Shown here in pieces: positions 8,319 through 17,448 of a DNA stretch of 34,579 bases. The notes under the pieces were generated by a model. It did not search any database. It was not told the origin of the DNA and worked only from the letters and a program-made list of their open reading frames with translations. How positions within the stretch are numbered: the first letter of the stretch is position 1; each line of letters opens with the position of its first letter. Source of the DNA: Alphaproteobacteria bacterium UBA828 (GTDB lineage Bacteria; Pseudomonadota; Alphaproteobacteria; UBA828); NCBI GenBank assembly GCA_002296185.1, contig DBHM01000015.1, positions 1-34,579 on the forward strand, in the 5' to 3' direction. The translations under genes and the position numbers were made by a program.

Positions 8319-9536
8319 ATGATCGGGAATATTTTGAGTAGAAAACTTTTTGTATTTTCTCGTCGTACTATTCTATGCAGTGCAATGCTCGCGACAATAG
8401 GTCTGGCAAATGCACTCAGTATTAATACATCAAAAGCAGCAGATGATCTGGTATGGGGGGTGTCTATGCCTCTGACAGGACCTTTTGCAAAGGCTGGCCA
8501 GTTAGGTGAAAAAGGAATTCGCGCCTTTCTTGGATATACTAATGCTACTGGTGGTGTAAACGGACACAAGATTAAATTAGTAGCAGAAGATAGCGGTTAT
8601 GTCCCAGACAAAGCTCTAGCATTTTTTAAACAAGTTATGGCATCAGATGAAAAACCAGTTGTTTTTTACGGAGATAGTACTGGATTTTCCAAACTTGTAG
8701 CCCCGGAGCTTAATGATCGCTATCAAATCCTAGTTGGCGGAACATCCTTTTCCACAGACCTAACTGACGAACAAGCATACCCTTATCAATTTATGCCTGG
8801 TCCATCATATGCAGATCAAATTGGAATCTTACTAGAATATATAGCAAAAAATTCGGCTGGATCTAAACCAAGAGTAGCGCTTTTTTACTCAAATACAGAA
8901 TTTGGAAGAGATCCAATTGACTCGGCTAAAGAAAGAGCAAAAGCACTTGGTATAGAAATTGTTGAAGAAATAGAAACAAAACCAGCCGGTGTAGATGTTG
9001 CGCCAGAAGTAATTAAGTTGCGTGCTGCAAAACCCGACTATGTTATCTTTCATGGTTTTGTTACAAGTGTTTGGCCAGAAGTGATGAAGCAGTCCCTACA
9101 ATCTGGGGTTAAAGCTATGTTTATGGGTACTTTTTGGGCAATGGAACCAGCTATAATTAAACAAATGGGACCGCTGGCAGATTACTATATGGGCGTTTTC
9201 CCATATCGCTACTATTATGACCAAGCTGACTCAAAAACACTTCAAACTATGGCTGCTGTCACCAAAGCAGAGTACTTACCTACCTATTTTATACAAACAT
9301 GGTTTTCTGGAATGATATTCGCAGAAACTATCAAACGTACTTTGGATGCGGGTAAACCTCTTACAGGAAAGAATCTGAAGGCAGCCTTTAATTCACTTCA
9401 GAACTGGGATACCGGCGGGTTAATCGGAATTCCAGTAAATGTAAGAAACAATTCTATACCAATTGGTAGAATTTATAAGGGAGATTCTGCATCTGGAGCA
9501 CTCTTACCAGTTAGTGATTGGATCGAGTTAAAATAA
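8319..9536 (+). CDS. Periplasmic substrate-binding protein of the LIV-type ABC transporter
   Basis: This is a type I periplasmic binding protein (Leu/Ile/Val-binding or AmiC-like fold), 405 aa. The N-terminus has an RR pair (15-16) and a hydrophobic stretch, then TSKA at 37-40, so export with cleavage after A40 is likely. The RR could allow Tat targeting. The mature start VWGVSMPLTGPFAKAG is characteristic of the family, as are GGVNGHKIKLVAEDSGY and FYSNTEFGRDP. The strong site AGGGAGGAAGAA before the ATG suggests the binding protein is made in excess over the membrane parts, as is usual for importers. It lies between livM and livF. The ligand is unknown, and neighbouring CoA ligases favour an aliphatic or aromatic acid over an amino acid. 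Confidence 0.92.
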   Translation: MIGNILSRKLFVFSRRTILCSAMLATIGLANALSINTSKAADDLVWGVSMPLTGPFAKAGQLGEKGIRAFLGYTNATGGVNGHKIKLVAEDSGYVPDKALAFFKQVMASDEKPVVFYGDSTGFSKLVAPELNDRYQILVGGTSFSTDLTDEQAYPYQFMPGPSYADQIGILLEYIAKNSAGSKPRVALFYSNTEFGRDPIDSAKERAKALGIEIVEEIETKPAGVDVAPEVIKLRAAKPDYVIFHGFVTSVWPEVMKQSLQSGVKAMFMGTFWAMEPAIIKQMGPLADYYMGVFPYRYYYDQADSKTLQTMAAVTKAEYLPTYFIQTWFSGMIFAETIKRTLDAGKPLTGKNLKAAFNSLQNWDTGGLIGIPVNVRNNSIPIGRIYKGDSASGALLPVSDWIELK

Positions 9537-9570
9537 ACATTTACTACTATTAGGAATAGGTAGCGCAACC

Positions 9571-10371
9571 TTGTCGACCGTTTTAGAGGTCAATAACATA
9601 CAAGTGGTGTATCAACACACCGTGCAAGCGTTGCGTGGCCTATCCCTATCAATTCCAAAAGGTTCAATAGTAACCATGCTTGGTGCTAATGGATCTGGGA
9701 AAACAACAACTCTCAAAGCAATATCAGGTCTATTACATTTAGAAAATGGAGACATTACCTCAGGAAATATACAGTTTTTTGGTAAAGACACTCGCGGCAC
9801 ACCTCCTCATAAACTAGTTAGAAAGGGACTTTTCCACGTTATGGAAGGAAGACGCGTCTTTGAAGAATTAAGCGTAGAGTCAAATCTTATAGCCGCAACC
9901 TACGCGGACAAAGAATATAAAAAAAATGAACGTTTAGAAGAGGTTTATAGCTACTTCCCTCGTTTAGAAGAGCGCAGACGACAATCTGCGGGATACTTAT
10001 CGGGCGGAGAGCAACAAATGCTTGCAATTGGAAGGGCGCTCATTGCTAAACCAAAAGTTATGCTTCTAGATGAACCTTCTTTAGGCTTAGCACCTATTCT
10101 TGTGAATGAAATATTTGAGGCTATTAAGAGAATAAATGCTGAAAATGGTGTATCGATACTTTTGGTAGAACAAAATGCTGCTCTTGCTTTCAGTGTAGCC
10201 AATTATGGATACATAATTGAACATGGTAGGGTTGCATTAGATGGGACTATAGACAAATTAAGCCAAAATACAGATGTCCAAGAATTTTATTTAGGCATTG
10301 AAAAGCACGGAAAATCTAGAAGCTTTAAAGATGTCAAACATTATAGACGACGAAAGCGTTGGCTATCTTGA
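9571..10371 (+). CDS. livF: LIV-type ABC transporter ATP-binding protein (LivF-like)
   Basis: This is the second ATPase of the importer, 266 aa. It has Walker A GANGSGKT (38-45), signature LSGGEQQ (143-149) and Walker B VMLLDEP (163-169). LLVEQN has Gln where most ABC proteins have the H-loop His, which is normal in LivF. The start is TTG at 9571, preceded by AGGAATAGG at some distance; no ATG or GTG fits the family N-terminus. The C-terminus carries a basic tail (VKHYRRRKRW) beyond the ordinary LivF end. From memory, such tails occur in LivF paralogues encoded next to AMP-dependent acyl-CoA ligases. The next gene begins 7 nt after the stop. Confidence 0.92.
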   Translation: MSTVLEVNNIQVVYQHTVQALRGLSLSIPKGSIVTMLGANGSGKTTTLKAISGLLHLENGDITSGNIQFFGKDTRGTPPHKLVRKGLFHVMEGRRVFEELSVESNLIAATYADKEYKKNERLEEVYSYFPRLEERRRQSAGYLSGGEQQMLAIGRALIAKPKVMLLDEPSLGLAPILVNEIFEAIKRINAENGVSILLVEQNAALAFSVANYGYIIEHGRVALDGTIDKLSQNTDVQEFYLGIEKHGKSRSFKDVKHYRRRKRWLS

Positions 10372-10378
10372 GTAAATT

Positions 10379-12199
10379 ATGAACAAAATTAAATGCCCAC
10401 CAATTGCAGAGACTACACTGCCACAAATACTCAAGTGGCGTTCAGTTAATGAAGCAAGCCACGTGGCTTTGCGACAAAAAGATTTAGGCATATGGAAACC
10501 TGTCACCTGGCATGATTATATGGCTCAAGCTAGCGAAATTGCATGCGCACTAATTTCTCTTGGTATAGCAGCTAATGATCGAGTGGGTATTTTGTCAGAA
10601 AATCGTAAGGAATGGGTTATTGCTCAAATGGGCATTGGCTTAGCCCGTGGGATTTGCGTTGGCATATATCCAACAAGTCCATCAACAGAGATTCAATATG
10701 TTACTCAACACTGCCTAGCAAAGATTATAATTTGTGAAGACCAAGAACAGGTTGATAAACTATTATTGATAAAAAATTCATTACCTCATTTAAAAAAGGT
10801 TATCGTTTTGGATATGAAGGGGATGAAGAATTATGACTATCCCTGGATCATAAACTTTAGCCAATTTGTTGCTCTAGGAAAGGATTTCATAAATACAGAC
10901 CCCGATATTATTGATAGGAATCTAAATTCTCTAAGTCTCAAAGATACAGCTCTCATTGTCTATACATCAGGATCAACTGGAAAACCAAAGGGTGCCATAC
11001 TGACCTGGGGAAATTTAAGTTTTACTGCGTGGAGCGCTATATCAGGGAATAGTTTTTCGGCTTCTGATAGCTGTGTTTCATATTTACCTCTTTGCCATGT
11101 CGCAGAACAACTAGTTTCAGTTATAACTGGTATTGGAGCAGGTATAGAAGTAAATTTCGGCGAGTCTATTCGTACTATTCAGATGGATCTTCAAGAAATT
11201 GCACCCACTGTCTTTCTTGGTGTACCAAGAATTTGGGAGAAAATGCATTCAGTTATCCTGGTAAAAGCTGAAGAGGCAGGAGGTATTAGACTATGGATGT
11301 TTAGGAGTGCCCTTTCTATATGTGAGCCCTTTGCGGAGAAGAGAAAGCTTTCCTGGAGCTTGCGAGAACACTGTCTATTTATAATTTGCTACTGGCTTGT
11401 TTTTCGCTCATTACAAAACCATCTTGGCCTTAGACGAGCTAGGATACTGCTCTCTGGAGCTGCACCTATATCTTCTGATTTACTTAAATTTTTTCGCACA
11501 ATAGGCATACCTGTTAGGGAGGCCTTTGGTATGACAGAAACTACTGCGCTTGGCTTTATGCAAGACTCTACAAAAATAATTTCTGGAACTGTTGGCTTTC
11601 CATTACCTGGGGTTGAGGCAAAAATTGCTTCAGATGGAGAACTCATGATGCGGGGAGAAATGATCTTTGAAGGCTACTATAATGACCCAGACACAACCTC
11701 AGAAACGCTCAAAGATGGATGGCTACACACAGGAGATCTTGCAGAGGAACTAGAGGGCCAATTTAGAATTATAGGAAGAAAAAAGGAAATAATTATCACT
11801 GCCGGAGGAAAAAATTTATCCCCTTCTGAACTTGAAAATAATTTAAAAATAAGTCCTTACATCAAGGAAGCTATAGTTTGCGGTGATGGAAAAAAATTCT
11901 TGTCTGCCCTTATACAAATTGATTTTGACAATACATCCAAATGGGCTGAGCGTAAGTCACTGGCTTTTACTAACTATAAAAGCCTAGCAAGTAATAAAGA
12001 TGTATATAAATTAATTGATACTGAAATCATAAAAGCAAATGGAAAGGTTTCCAATGTAGCCGGTATAAAAAAATTTGTTATATTAAACAAAGAGCTTGAC
12101 CATGATGATGATGAAATGACTGCTACGCAGAAAATTCGCCGCAATAATATTTTGAAAAAATATAAAGATCAGATATCAAGAATATACGATTTAGAATAA
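10379..12199 (+). CDS. Long-chain acyl-CoA synthetase (AMP-forming), FAA1/FadD15-like
   Basis: This ANL-superfamily ligase activates a carboxylic acid to its acyl-CoA via an acyl-adenylate. The P-loop is YTSGSTGKPKG (195-205). Adenylate-binding motifs follow in the order GAAPIS, FGMTETTA, GWLHTGDL and GRKKEIIITAGGKN, and the C-terminal catalytic Lys is probably in ATQKIRRN. The NLSPSELE stretch and 606-aa length mark the large LACS-type subgroup, distinct from the FadD-like ligase that follows. It begins 7 nt after livF, so import and activation of the same substrate are likely linked. The family covers fatty acids but also aromatic and branched acids, so chain length is not assigned. Confidence 0.93.
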   Translation: MNKIKCPPIAETTLPQILKWRSVNEASHVALRQKDLGIWKPVTWHDYMAQASEIACALISLGIAANDRVGILSENRKEWVIAQMGIGLARGICVGIYPTSPSTEIQYVTQHCLAKIIICEDQEQVDKLLLIKNSLPHLKKVIVLDMKGMKNYDYPWIINFSQFVALGKDFINTDPDIIDRNLNSLSLKDTALIVYTSGSTGKPKGAILTWGNLSFTAWSAISGNSFSASDSCVSYLPLCHVAEQLVSVITGIGAGIEVNFGESIRTIQMDLQEIAPTVFLGVPRIWEKMHSVILVKAEEAGGIRLWMFRSALSICEPFAEKRKLSWSLREHCLFIICYWLVFRSLQNHLGLRRARILLSGAAPISSDLLKFFRTIGIPVREAFGMTETTALGFMQDSTKIISGTVGFPLPGVEAKIASDGELMMRGEMIFEGYYNDPDTTSETLKDGWLHTGDLAEELEGQFRIIGRKKEIIITAGGKNLSPSELENNLKISPYIKEAIVCGDGKKFLSALIQIDFDNTSKWAERKSLAFTNYKSLASNKDVYKLIDTEIIKANGKVSNVAGIKKFVILNKELDHDDDEMTATQKIRRNNILKKYKDQISRIYDLE

Positions 12200-12237
12200 T
12201 TAAACTCTATTATTTACGTAAACTTATAGGTTTTTTT

Positions 12238-13926
12238 ATGACAAAACTTAAAAAATGGCCTTGGGAAAAATCGCTTCCTAGTGATGTAAATTGGCAATCA
12301 GATATACCAACATACACTCTACCAGATATGTTCACAAAAAGTGTAAAGCAATGGCGTAATAAAACTGCAATAGACTTTCTTGGGAAAACTCTTTCATATG
12401 AGGAGCTAGGATTTTCTGTTAATTGCGCAGCAAAGGGTCTACAGATTAATGGCGTTGTTAAGAATAGTCGAGTAGGCATAATGCTCCCTAACTGCCCAGC
12501 CTATGTAATAATGTATTGGGCCACACTATGTGCAGGAGGAATTGTCGTAAATCTTAATCCTTTATATACACGAGAAGAGCTTGCCACTCAGATTCAAGAC
12601 TCAGGAATAGATTTTCTTATTTCTCTTGATCTTAAAGAATTATTTTTTAAAGCTGAGTCTATGTTCCAATACACTCAATTAAAAAAGCTAATTGTTGTAT
12701 CTCTATCAAAGGAATTACCAATTATCAAAAATTTCTTGTTTAGAATTTTTAAACAAAAAAATTTAGCAAAATTTACTATTTCAGATAAAATAATTAATTT
12801 AAATACATTGATAAAAAACGATGGTATCTATAAAAAACCATCTATAGATCAGGATGATGTAGCTGTACTGCAATATACTGGAGGAACTACAGGACTTCCA
12901 AAAGCAGCAATGTTAACGCATAAAAATTTGTCGGCAAATATTGAGCAGGGCACTTTATTTTTTCCACAAACTGAAGCTGGGAAAGAGGTTATATTGTGCG
13001 TTTTGCCTCTTTTTCATGTTTTTGCAATGACAGTAGTTATGAATTTTGCGATCCGTAATGGCGGAAAAATAGTATTATTGCCTAAATTTGATATTAATCA
13101 AATGTTGAAAACGATTATTCGCACTAAGGTAACTTTCTTTCCTGCCGTGCCGACTATATATATTGCGGTTAATAATCATCCAAATGTGAAATCAGGTAAA
13201 ATGGACCTCTCATCAATTAAGGCATGTCTATCCGGTGGCGATACTTTACCCACTGAAGTAAAGGAAGTCTTTGAAAAAAATACTGGATGTAAATTAGTAG
13301 AGGGATATGGATTAAGTGAAACTTCTCCTATTGCTGCTTGTAATCCTTCTACAGGAGAAAGTCGACAGGGATCACTTGGACTTCCAGCACCTCAAACAAT
13401 TTTTGAAATCACAAGTATTGAGGACCCTAAAAAAGTTTTGGCACTTGGAGATATGGGTGAAATTTGCATTTCCGGCCCTCAAATAATGAAAGGATACTGG
13501 GAAAAACCATCAGAAACTGAAAAAGCTCTAGATGGAGGACGTTTTCATACAGGAGATGTAGGATATATTGATGATGATGGATACGTTTATCTTATTGATA
13601 GAATCAAAGAAGTAATTATATCTAGTGGTTACAATGTGTATCCACGCTATATAGAAGAAGCTATTTATAAACACTCAGCTGTAGAAGAAGTAACCGTAAT
13701 TGGAATTCCTGACTCATATCGAGGCCAAAGTGCAAAAGCTTTTGTAAGAATATCCGAAGGACATGACTTGACACCTGATGATTTACTAGAGTTCATTAAG
13801 GACAAACTATCACCAATTGAATGCCCTAAAGAAATTGAGTTTCGTTCAGAATTACCAAAAACTGCTGTAGGGAAATTGTCTAAGAAAGAATTAATTGAAG
13901 AAATAGAAACAAATACTGCTATATAA
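12238..13926 (+). CDS. FadD-like acyl-CoA ligase (AMP-forming)
   Basis: This is a second ANL-family ligase, 562 aa. The P-loop is YTGGTTGLPKA (213-223), followed by LPLFHVFAMT, EGYGLSETSP, GRFHTGDVGYIDDDGY and DRIKEVIISSGYNVYP. The C-terminal catalytic Lys is in TAVGKLSKKEL. Having Ala after PK in the P-loop, where many relatives have Gly, is a usual FadD trait. It is predicted to make fatty acyl-CoA for the beta-oxidation genes immediately downstream. It is only distantly similar to the ligase at 10379-12199, so the two probably differ in substrate range. A 38-nt gap precedes it, with AGGTTTTTTT before the ATG. Confidence 0.92.
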   Translation: MTKLKKWPWEKSLPSDVNWQSDIPTYTLPDMFTKSVKQWRNKTAIDFLGKTLSYEELGFSVNCAAKGLQINGVVKNSRVGIMLPNCPAYVIMYWATLCAGGIVVNLNPLYTREELATQIQDSGIDFLISLDLKELFFKAESMFQYTQLKKLIVVSLSKELPIIKNFLFRIFKQKNLAKFTISDKIINLNTLIKNDGIYKKPSIDQDDVAVLQYTGGTTGLPKAAMLTHKNLSANIEQGTLFFPQTEAGKEVILCVLPLFHVFAMTVVMNFAIRNGGKIVLLPKFDINQMLKTIIRTKVTFFPAVPTIYIAVNNHPNVKSGKMDLSSIKACLSGGDTLPTEVKEVFEKNTGCKLVEGYGLSETSPIAACNPSTGESRQGSLGLPAPQTIFEITSIEDPKKVLALGDMGEICISGPQIMKGYWEKPSETEKALDGGRFHTGDVGYIDDDGYVYLIDRIKEVIISSGYNVYPRYIEEAIYKHSAVEEVTVIGIPDSYRGQSAKAFVRISEGHDLTPDDLLEFIKDKLSPIECPKEIEFRSELPKTAVGKLSKKELIEEIETNTAI

Positions 13927-13959
13927 CTTACTGATCATTCAAACTAAAGGATTATTAAA

Positions 13960-15096
13960 ATGGTTCCAGTTGTGATTGCGGGCTACGCCCGTTCTCCTTT
14001 CAGTTTTGCTAATAAAGGTGAATTTATTACAAAAAGGCCAGATGATTTGGCGGCAGAGGTTATAAAAGGCCTAGTTGAAAGGGAAAACATTGATCCTAAT
14101 TTAATTGAAGATCTAATACTTGGTTGTGCCTTTCCAGAGGGAGAACAGGGATTTAACATGGCACGATTAGTTGGTATGATGGCTGGTCTACCTGAAAGCG
14201 TAGCTGGTGTTACAGTGAACCGATTTTGTGGCTCATCCATGCAATCCATTCATATGGCAGCTGGAGCAATACAGCTTGGAGCAGGCGATGCCTTTATATG
14301 CGCGGGTGTGGAGAGTATGAGCCGTGTGCCAATGGGGGGCTTTAACCCAATGCCTAATCCAGAACTTTTCGAAGCAAACGACGGTGCTTATATGCCAATG
14401 GGAGAAACTGCAGAAAATTTGGCAGAAAAATATCAAATTCCTAGGACAGAACAAGAAGCCTTTGCATTAAATAGCCAGAAACAAGCAGCAGCAGCCCAAA
14501 ATAGTGGCAAGCTGAGCTCAGAAATTATTCCTATTGAAACTGAGGGAGGTATAGTAGAGCTGGACTCATGCTTGAGACCTGAAACTACAGCTGAAAGATT
14601 GGCTTCATTAGATCCAGCTTTTGATGCCGATGGGACAGTCACTGCGGGAACGTCATCGCCTTTAACGGATGGAGCTGCAGCAGTCTTGGTTTGTACTGAA
14701 AGTTTTGCCCAAACACAAAATCTAAGGCCTTTAGCATTACTTAAGAGCATCGCTGTAGCTGGAGTTTCACCAGAGATAATGGGTATCGGGCCTGTTGCCG
14801 CTACGGAAAAAGCTCTTTCTAGAGCAGGACTTAAACCTGAAGACTTAGATATAATTGAAGTGAATGAAGCTTTTGCCGTTCAAGCTTTAGCATGCTTACG
14901 AGAATTACCTTTTGAAAATAGGAAAGTTAATATCGACGGTGGCGCAATAGCTATTGGGCACCCACTAGGTGCAACAGGCGCAAGAATCACAGGAAAGGCT
15001 GCACAGTTACTAAAAAGAGAAGGTAAGCGTTATGCTCTTGCTACCCAGTGTATAGGCGGGGGCCAAGGAATATCAACGATTTTAGAGGCAGCTTAA
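13960..15096 (+). CDS. Acetyl-CoA acyltransferase / 3-ketoacyl-CoA thiolase
   Basis: The thiolase cleaves 3-ketoacyl-CoA with CoA to give acetyl-CoA and a shortened acyl-CoA, the last step of beta-oxidation. The nucleophile is C90 in NRFCGSSMQ. NEAFA lies at 302-306, H334 in GHPLGATGAR, and the second catalytic cysteine is C364 in CIGGGQG. The length of 378 aa is slightly under the usual 390-400 but no motif is missing. AAGGATTATTAAA precedes the ATG. One base separates its stop from the start of the FadN-like gene. The position next to the hydratase/dehydrogenase fusion favours a degradative rather than biosynthetic thiolase. Confidence 0.95.
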   Translation: MVPVVIAGYARSPFSFANKGEFITKRPDDLAAEVIKGLVERENIDPNLIEDLILGCAFPEGEQGFNMARLVGMMAGLPESVAGVTVNRFCGSSMQSIHMAAGAIQLGAGDAFICAGVESMSRVPMGGFNPMPNPELFEANDGAYMPMGETAENLAEKYQIPRTEQEAFALNSQKQAAAAQNSGKLSSEIIPIETEGGIVELDSCLRPETTAERLASLDPAFDADGTVTAGTSSPLTDGAAAVLVCTESFAQTQNLRPLALLKSIAVAGVSPEIMGIGPVAATEKALSRAGLKPEDLDIIEVNEAFAVQALACLRELPFENRKVNIDGGAIAIGHPLGATGARITGKAAQLLKREGKRYALATQCIGGGQGISTILEAA

Positions 15097-15097
15097 T

Positions 15098-17422
15098 ATG
15101 TATATTAAAACTGTTGCTATTATTGGCGCTGGTCTAATGGGAAGTGGTATTGCTGCACAAATCGCAAATGCGGGACACACAGTGCACCTACTAGACATTG
15201 TTACCGACAAAAAAAATCGTAACTCATTATCTGAGCTAGCTGTTGATAAAATGCTCAAAACAGATCCTGCTCCATTTATGGACAAAATAAATGCAAAAAA
15301 GGTGGTCTGCGGAAATATTGAAGACCATATTGACCGGATTAAAGAAGCGGATTGGATCATAGAAGCAGTTATTGAAAAACTTGAAATAAAACAACAAATC
15401 TATCGCCAAATAGACCAGGTCAGAAAACCAGGATCAATTGTTTCATCTAACACTTCGACTATTAGAGCAAAGCAGTTAGTCGAGGGCATGAGTCAGAACT
15501 TCAAACGTGACTTTCTTATTACACATTTCTTTAACCCTCCTAGATACATGAAACTTCTTGAAGTTGTTCCAACAGAAGATACACAATTGCAAGCACTCAA
15601 AGCTGTTACTGAGTTTGCCGATATTGCTCTAGGAAAAGGTGTTGTGCCCTGCAAAGATACTCCTGGATTCATTGCTAACAGAATCGGCACTTATTGGATT
15701 CAAAAAGCTACAATTGAGGCAATTAATTTAAAGATTGATATAGAAGACGCTGATGCAATCCTATCAAAGCCTATTGGTGTTCCTAAAACAGGTGTTTTTG
15801 GTTTGATGGATCTTGTGGGTATTGATCTAATGCCACTAGTAGGAAAGAGTTTATATGATTCAGTGCCAGAGCATGATGATTTTAAAAAAATATATAAAGA
15901 GCCAGAAATCCTAAAATCAATGATTAAGAATGGATATATTGGAAGAAAAGGTAAGGGTGGATTTTATAGGCTAAATACTAGTAACGGAAATAGAATCAAA
16001 GAAGTGCTAGACCTTAAAACCGGAGAGTATAAAAAAGCACTCAGACCGTCCTTAGATAATATAAAAAATTCTCGAGGTAATATTCAAAAACTATTCGAAA
16101 GTAGCCATCAGTCTGGGAACTACGCTTCTCAGGTTATGTGCAACACTCTGGCATATACAGCAAGATTAGTGCCTGAAATCTCAGATTCAATAAAAGATAT
16201 AGATGACGCTATGAAGCTTGGATATGCATGGAAACTAGGGCCTTTTGAGATGATGGATAAGCTTGGTGTCGATTGGCTAAGCAATTGGCTTGAAAAAAAC
16301 GACCAACCTGTCCCAGAGCTGCTAAACCTTGCAAAAAACTCAGGTGGCTTCTATAGAACTCAAGAAAGTGGCCTAGAGTATCTAGATATATCCGGGTCAT
16401 GGAAACCAACAGAGAGGCCAGAAGGTGTATTGCTTCTCTCAGACATAAAAATTAAGTCCAAGCCGATACGAAGTAATAAGTCAGCTAGTGTATGGGATAT
16501 TGGTGATGGAGTCTTGTGTCTAGAATTCCATACTAAAATGAATGCTATAGATAATGAAATACTGGATACCATTGCTTGGACGATTGATGAAGTTCCAAAA
16601 CAAAATTACAAGGCCCTCGTTATATATAATGAAGGAACAAATTTTTCTGCTGGCGTAAATCTTGGATTGGCAATGTTTGTAATTAATGTTGCAGCTTGGG
16701 AAATGATAGAAAAATTAGTTATACATGGCCAAAAAACACTTCAGTCTATGAAATTTGCTCCATTTCCTGTTGTTGCCGCACCATCAGGATTAGCGCTAGG
16801 TGGTGGATGTGAAGTTTTACTTCATGCTGACGCTATCGAAGCTCATGCCGAAACTTATACAGGTCTTGTAGAAGTTGGGGTAGGTTTAATTCCTGGATGG
16901 GGGGGCTGTAAAGAGATGCTACTGAGAGCTACTTCAGGAAAAGGTGGATTAGGTGGCACCATGCCAGCAATCACTAACGTATTTCAATCCATTGGATTGG
17001 CTAAAGTTAGTAGATCAGCAGTTGATGCAAAAAAAATAGGATATCTTCGAAAATCAGACGGCATAACTATGAACCGAGATCGTCTACTTTCAAATGCAAA
17101 AACTAAAGCTCTTGGTTTAGTTGAAAATTATAGTCCTCCGGAGAAGCGAATTTTTAAACTTCCAGGAAAAACTGCCAGAGTAGCATTAAAATTGGCTGTG
17201 CGAGGTTTAGCTAAAACTCGAAAAGCAACCCAGCATGATCTTGTAGTCATCGAACAACTAAGTAATGTTCTTACAGGTGGAGAAACTGATTCCTCAAAGG
17301 AAATCTCTGAAGAAAGACTAATGAAACTAGAACAGGGAGCCTTTCTAAATTTAGTTAGAGAACCTGGAACTCATGCAAGAATCGAACATATGCTAAAAAC
17401 TGGTAAACCGCTTAGAAACTAA
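15098..17422 (+). CDS. Fused 3-hydroxyacyl-CoA dehydrogenase / enoyl-CoA hydratase (FadN-type order)
   Basis: This bifunctional beta-oxidation enzyme has 774 aa. The N-terminal half is the NAD-dependent dehydrogenase: Rossmann motif GAGLMGSG (10-17), catalytic H143 in THFFNPP, E155 and N194 in FIANRI, then the helical dehydrogenase C-domain. The crotonase domain starts near 465, with oxyanion-hole segments NFSAGVN (515-521) and GLALGGGCE (564-572). Putative acid/base glutamates are E572 and E592 in LVEVGVGLIPG. This order, dehydrogenase first and hydratase last, is that of Bacillus FadN/YusL and is the reverse of E. coli FadB/FadJ. It forms a compact cluster with the thiolase before it and the acyl-CoA dehydrogenase after it (27-nt gap), matching the FadN-FadA-FadE trio. 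Confidence 0.93.
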   Translation: MYIKTVAIIGAGLMGSGIAAQIANAGHTVHLLDIVTDKKNRNSLSELAVDKMLKTDPAPFMDKINAKKVVCGNIEDHIDRIKEADWIIEAVIEKLEIKQQIYRQIDQVRKPGSIVSSNTSTIRAKQLVEGMSQNFKRDFLITHFFNPPRYMKLLEVVPTEDTQLQALKAVTEFADIALGKGVVPCKDTPGFIANRIGTYWIQKATIEAINLKIDIEDADAILSKPIGVPKTGVFGLMDLVGIDLMPLVGKSLYDSVPEHDDFKKIYKEPEILKSMIKNGYIGRKGKGGFYRLNTSNGNRIKEVLDLKTGEYKKALRPSLDNIKNSRGNIQKLFESSHQSGNYASQVMCNTLAYTARLVPEISDSIKDIDDAMKLGYAWKLGPFEMMDKLGVDWLSNWLEKNDQPVPELLNLAKNSGGFYRTQESGLEYLDISGSWKPTERPEGVLLLSDIKIKSKPIRSNKSASVWDIGDGVLCLEFHTKMNAIDNEILDTIAWTIDEVPKQNYKALVIYNEGTNFSAGVNLGLAMFVINVAAWEMIEKLVIHGQKTLQSMKFAPFPVVAAPSGLALGGGCEVLLHADAIEAHAETYTGLVEVGVGLIPGWGGCKEMLLRATSGKGGLGGTMPAITNVFQSIGLAKVSRSAVDAKKIGYLRKSDGITMNRDRLLSNAKTKALGLVENYSPPEKRIFKLPGKTARVALKLAVRGLAKTRKATQHDLVVIEQLSNVLTGGETDSSKEISEERLMKLEQGAFLNLVREPGTHARIEHMLKTGKPLRN

Positions 17423-17448
17423 AACAGTAAGAGAAAGAGACAAGAAGA

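Noticed and set aside
14233..14750. Open minus-strand frames within the thiolase gene.
   Set aside because: They overlap a strongly conserved coding gene, have no recognisable motifs and no plausible start signals; they are antisense shadows.
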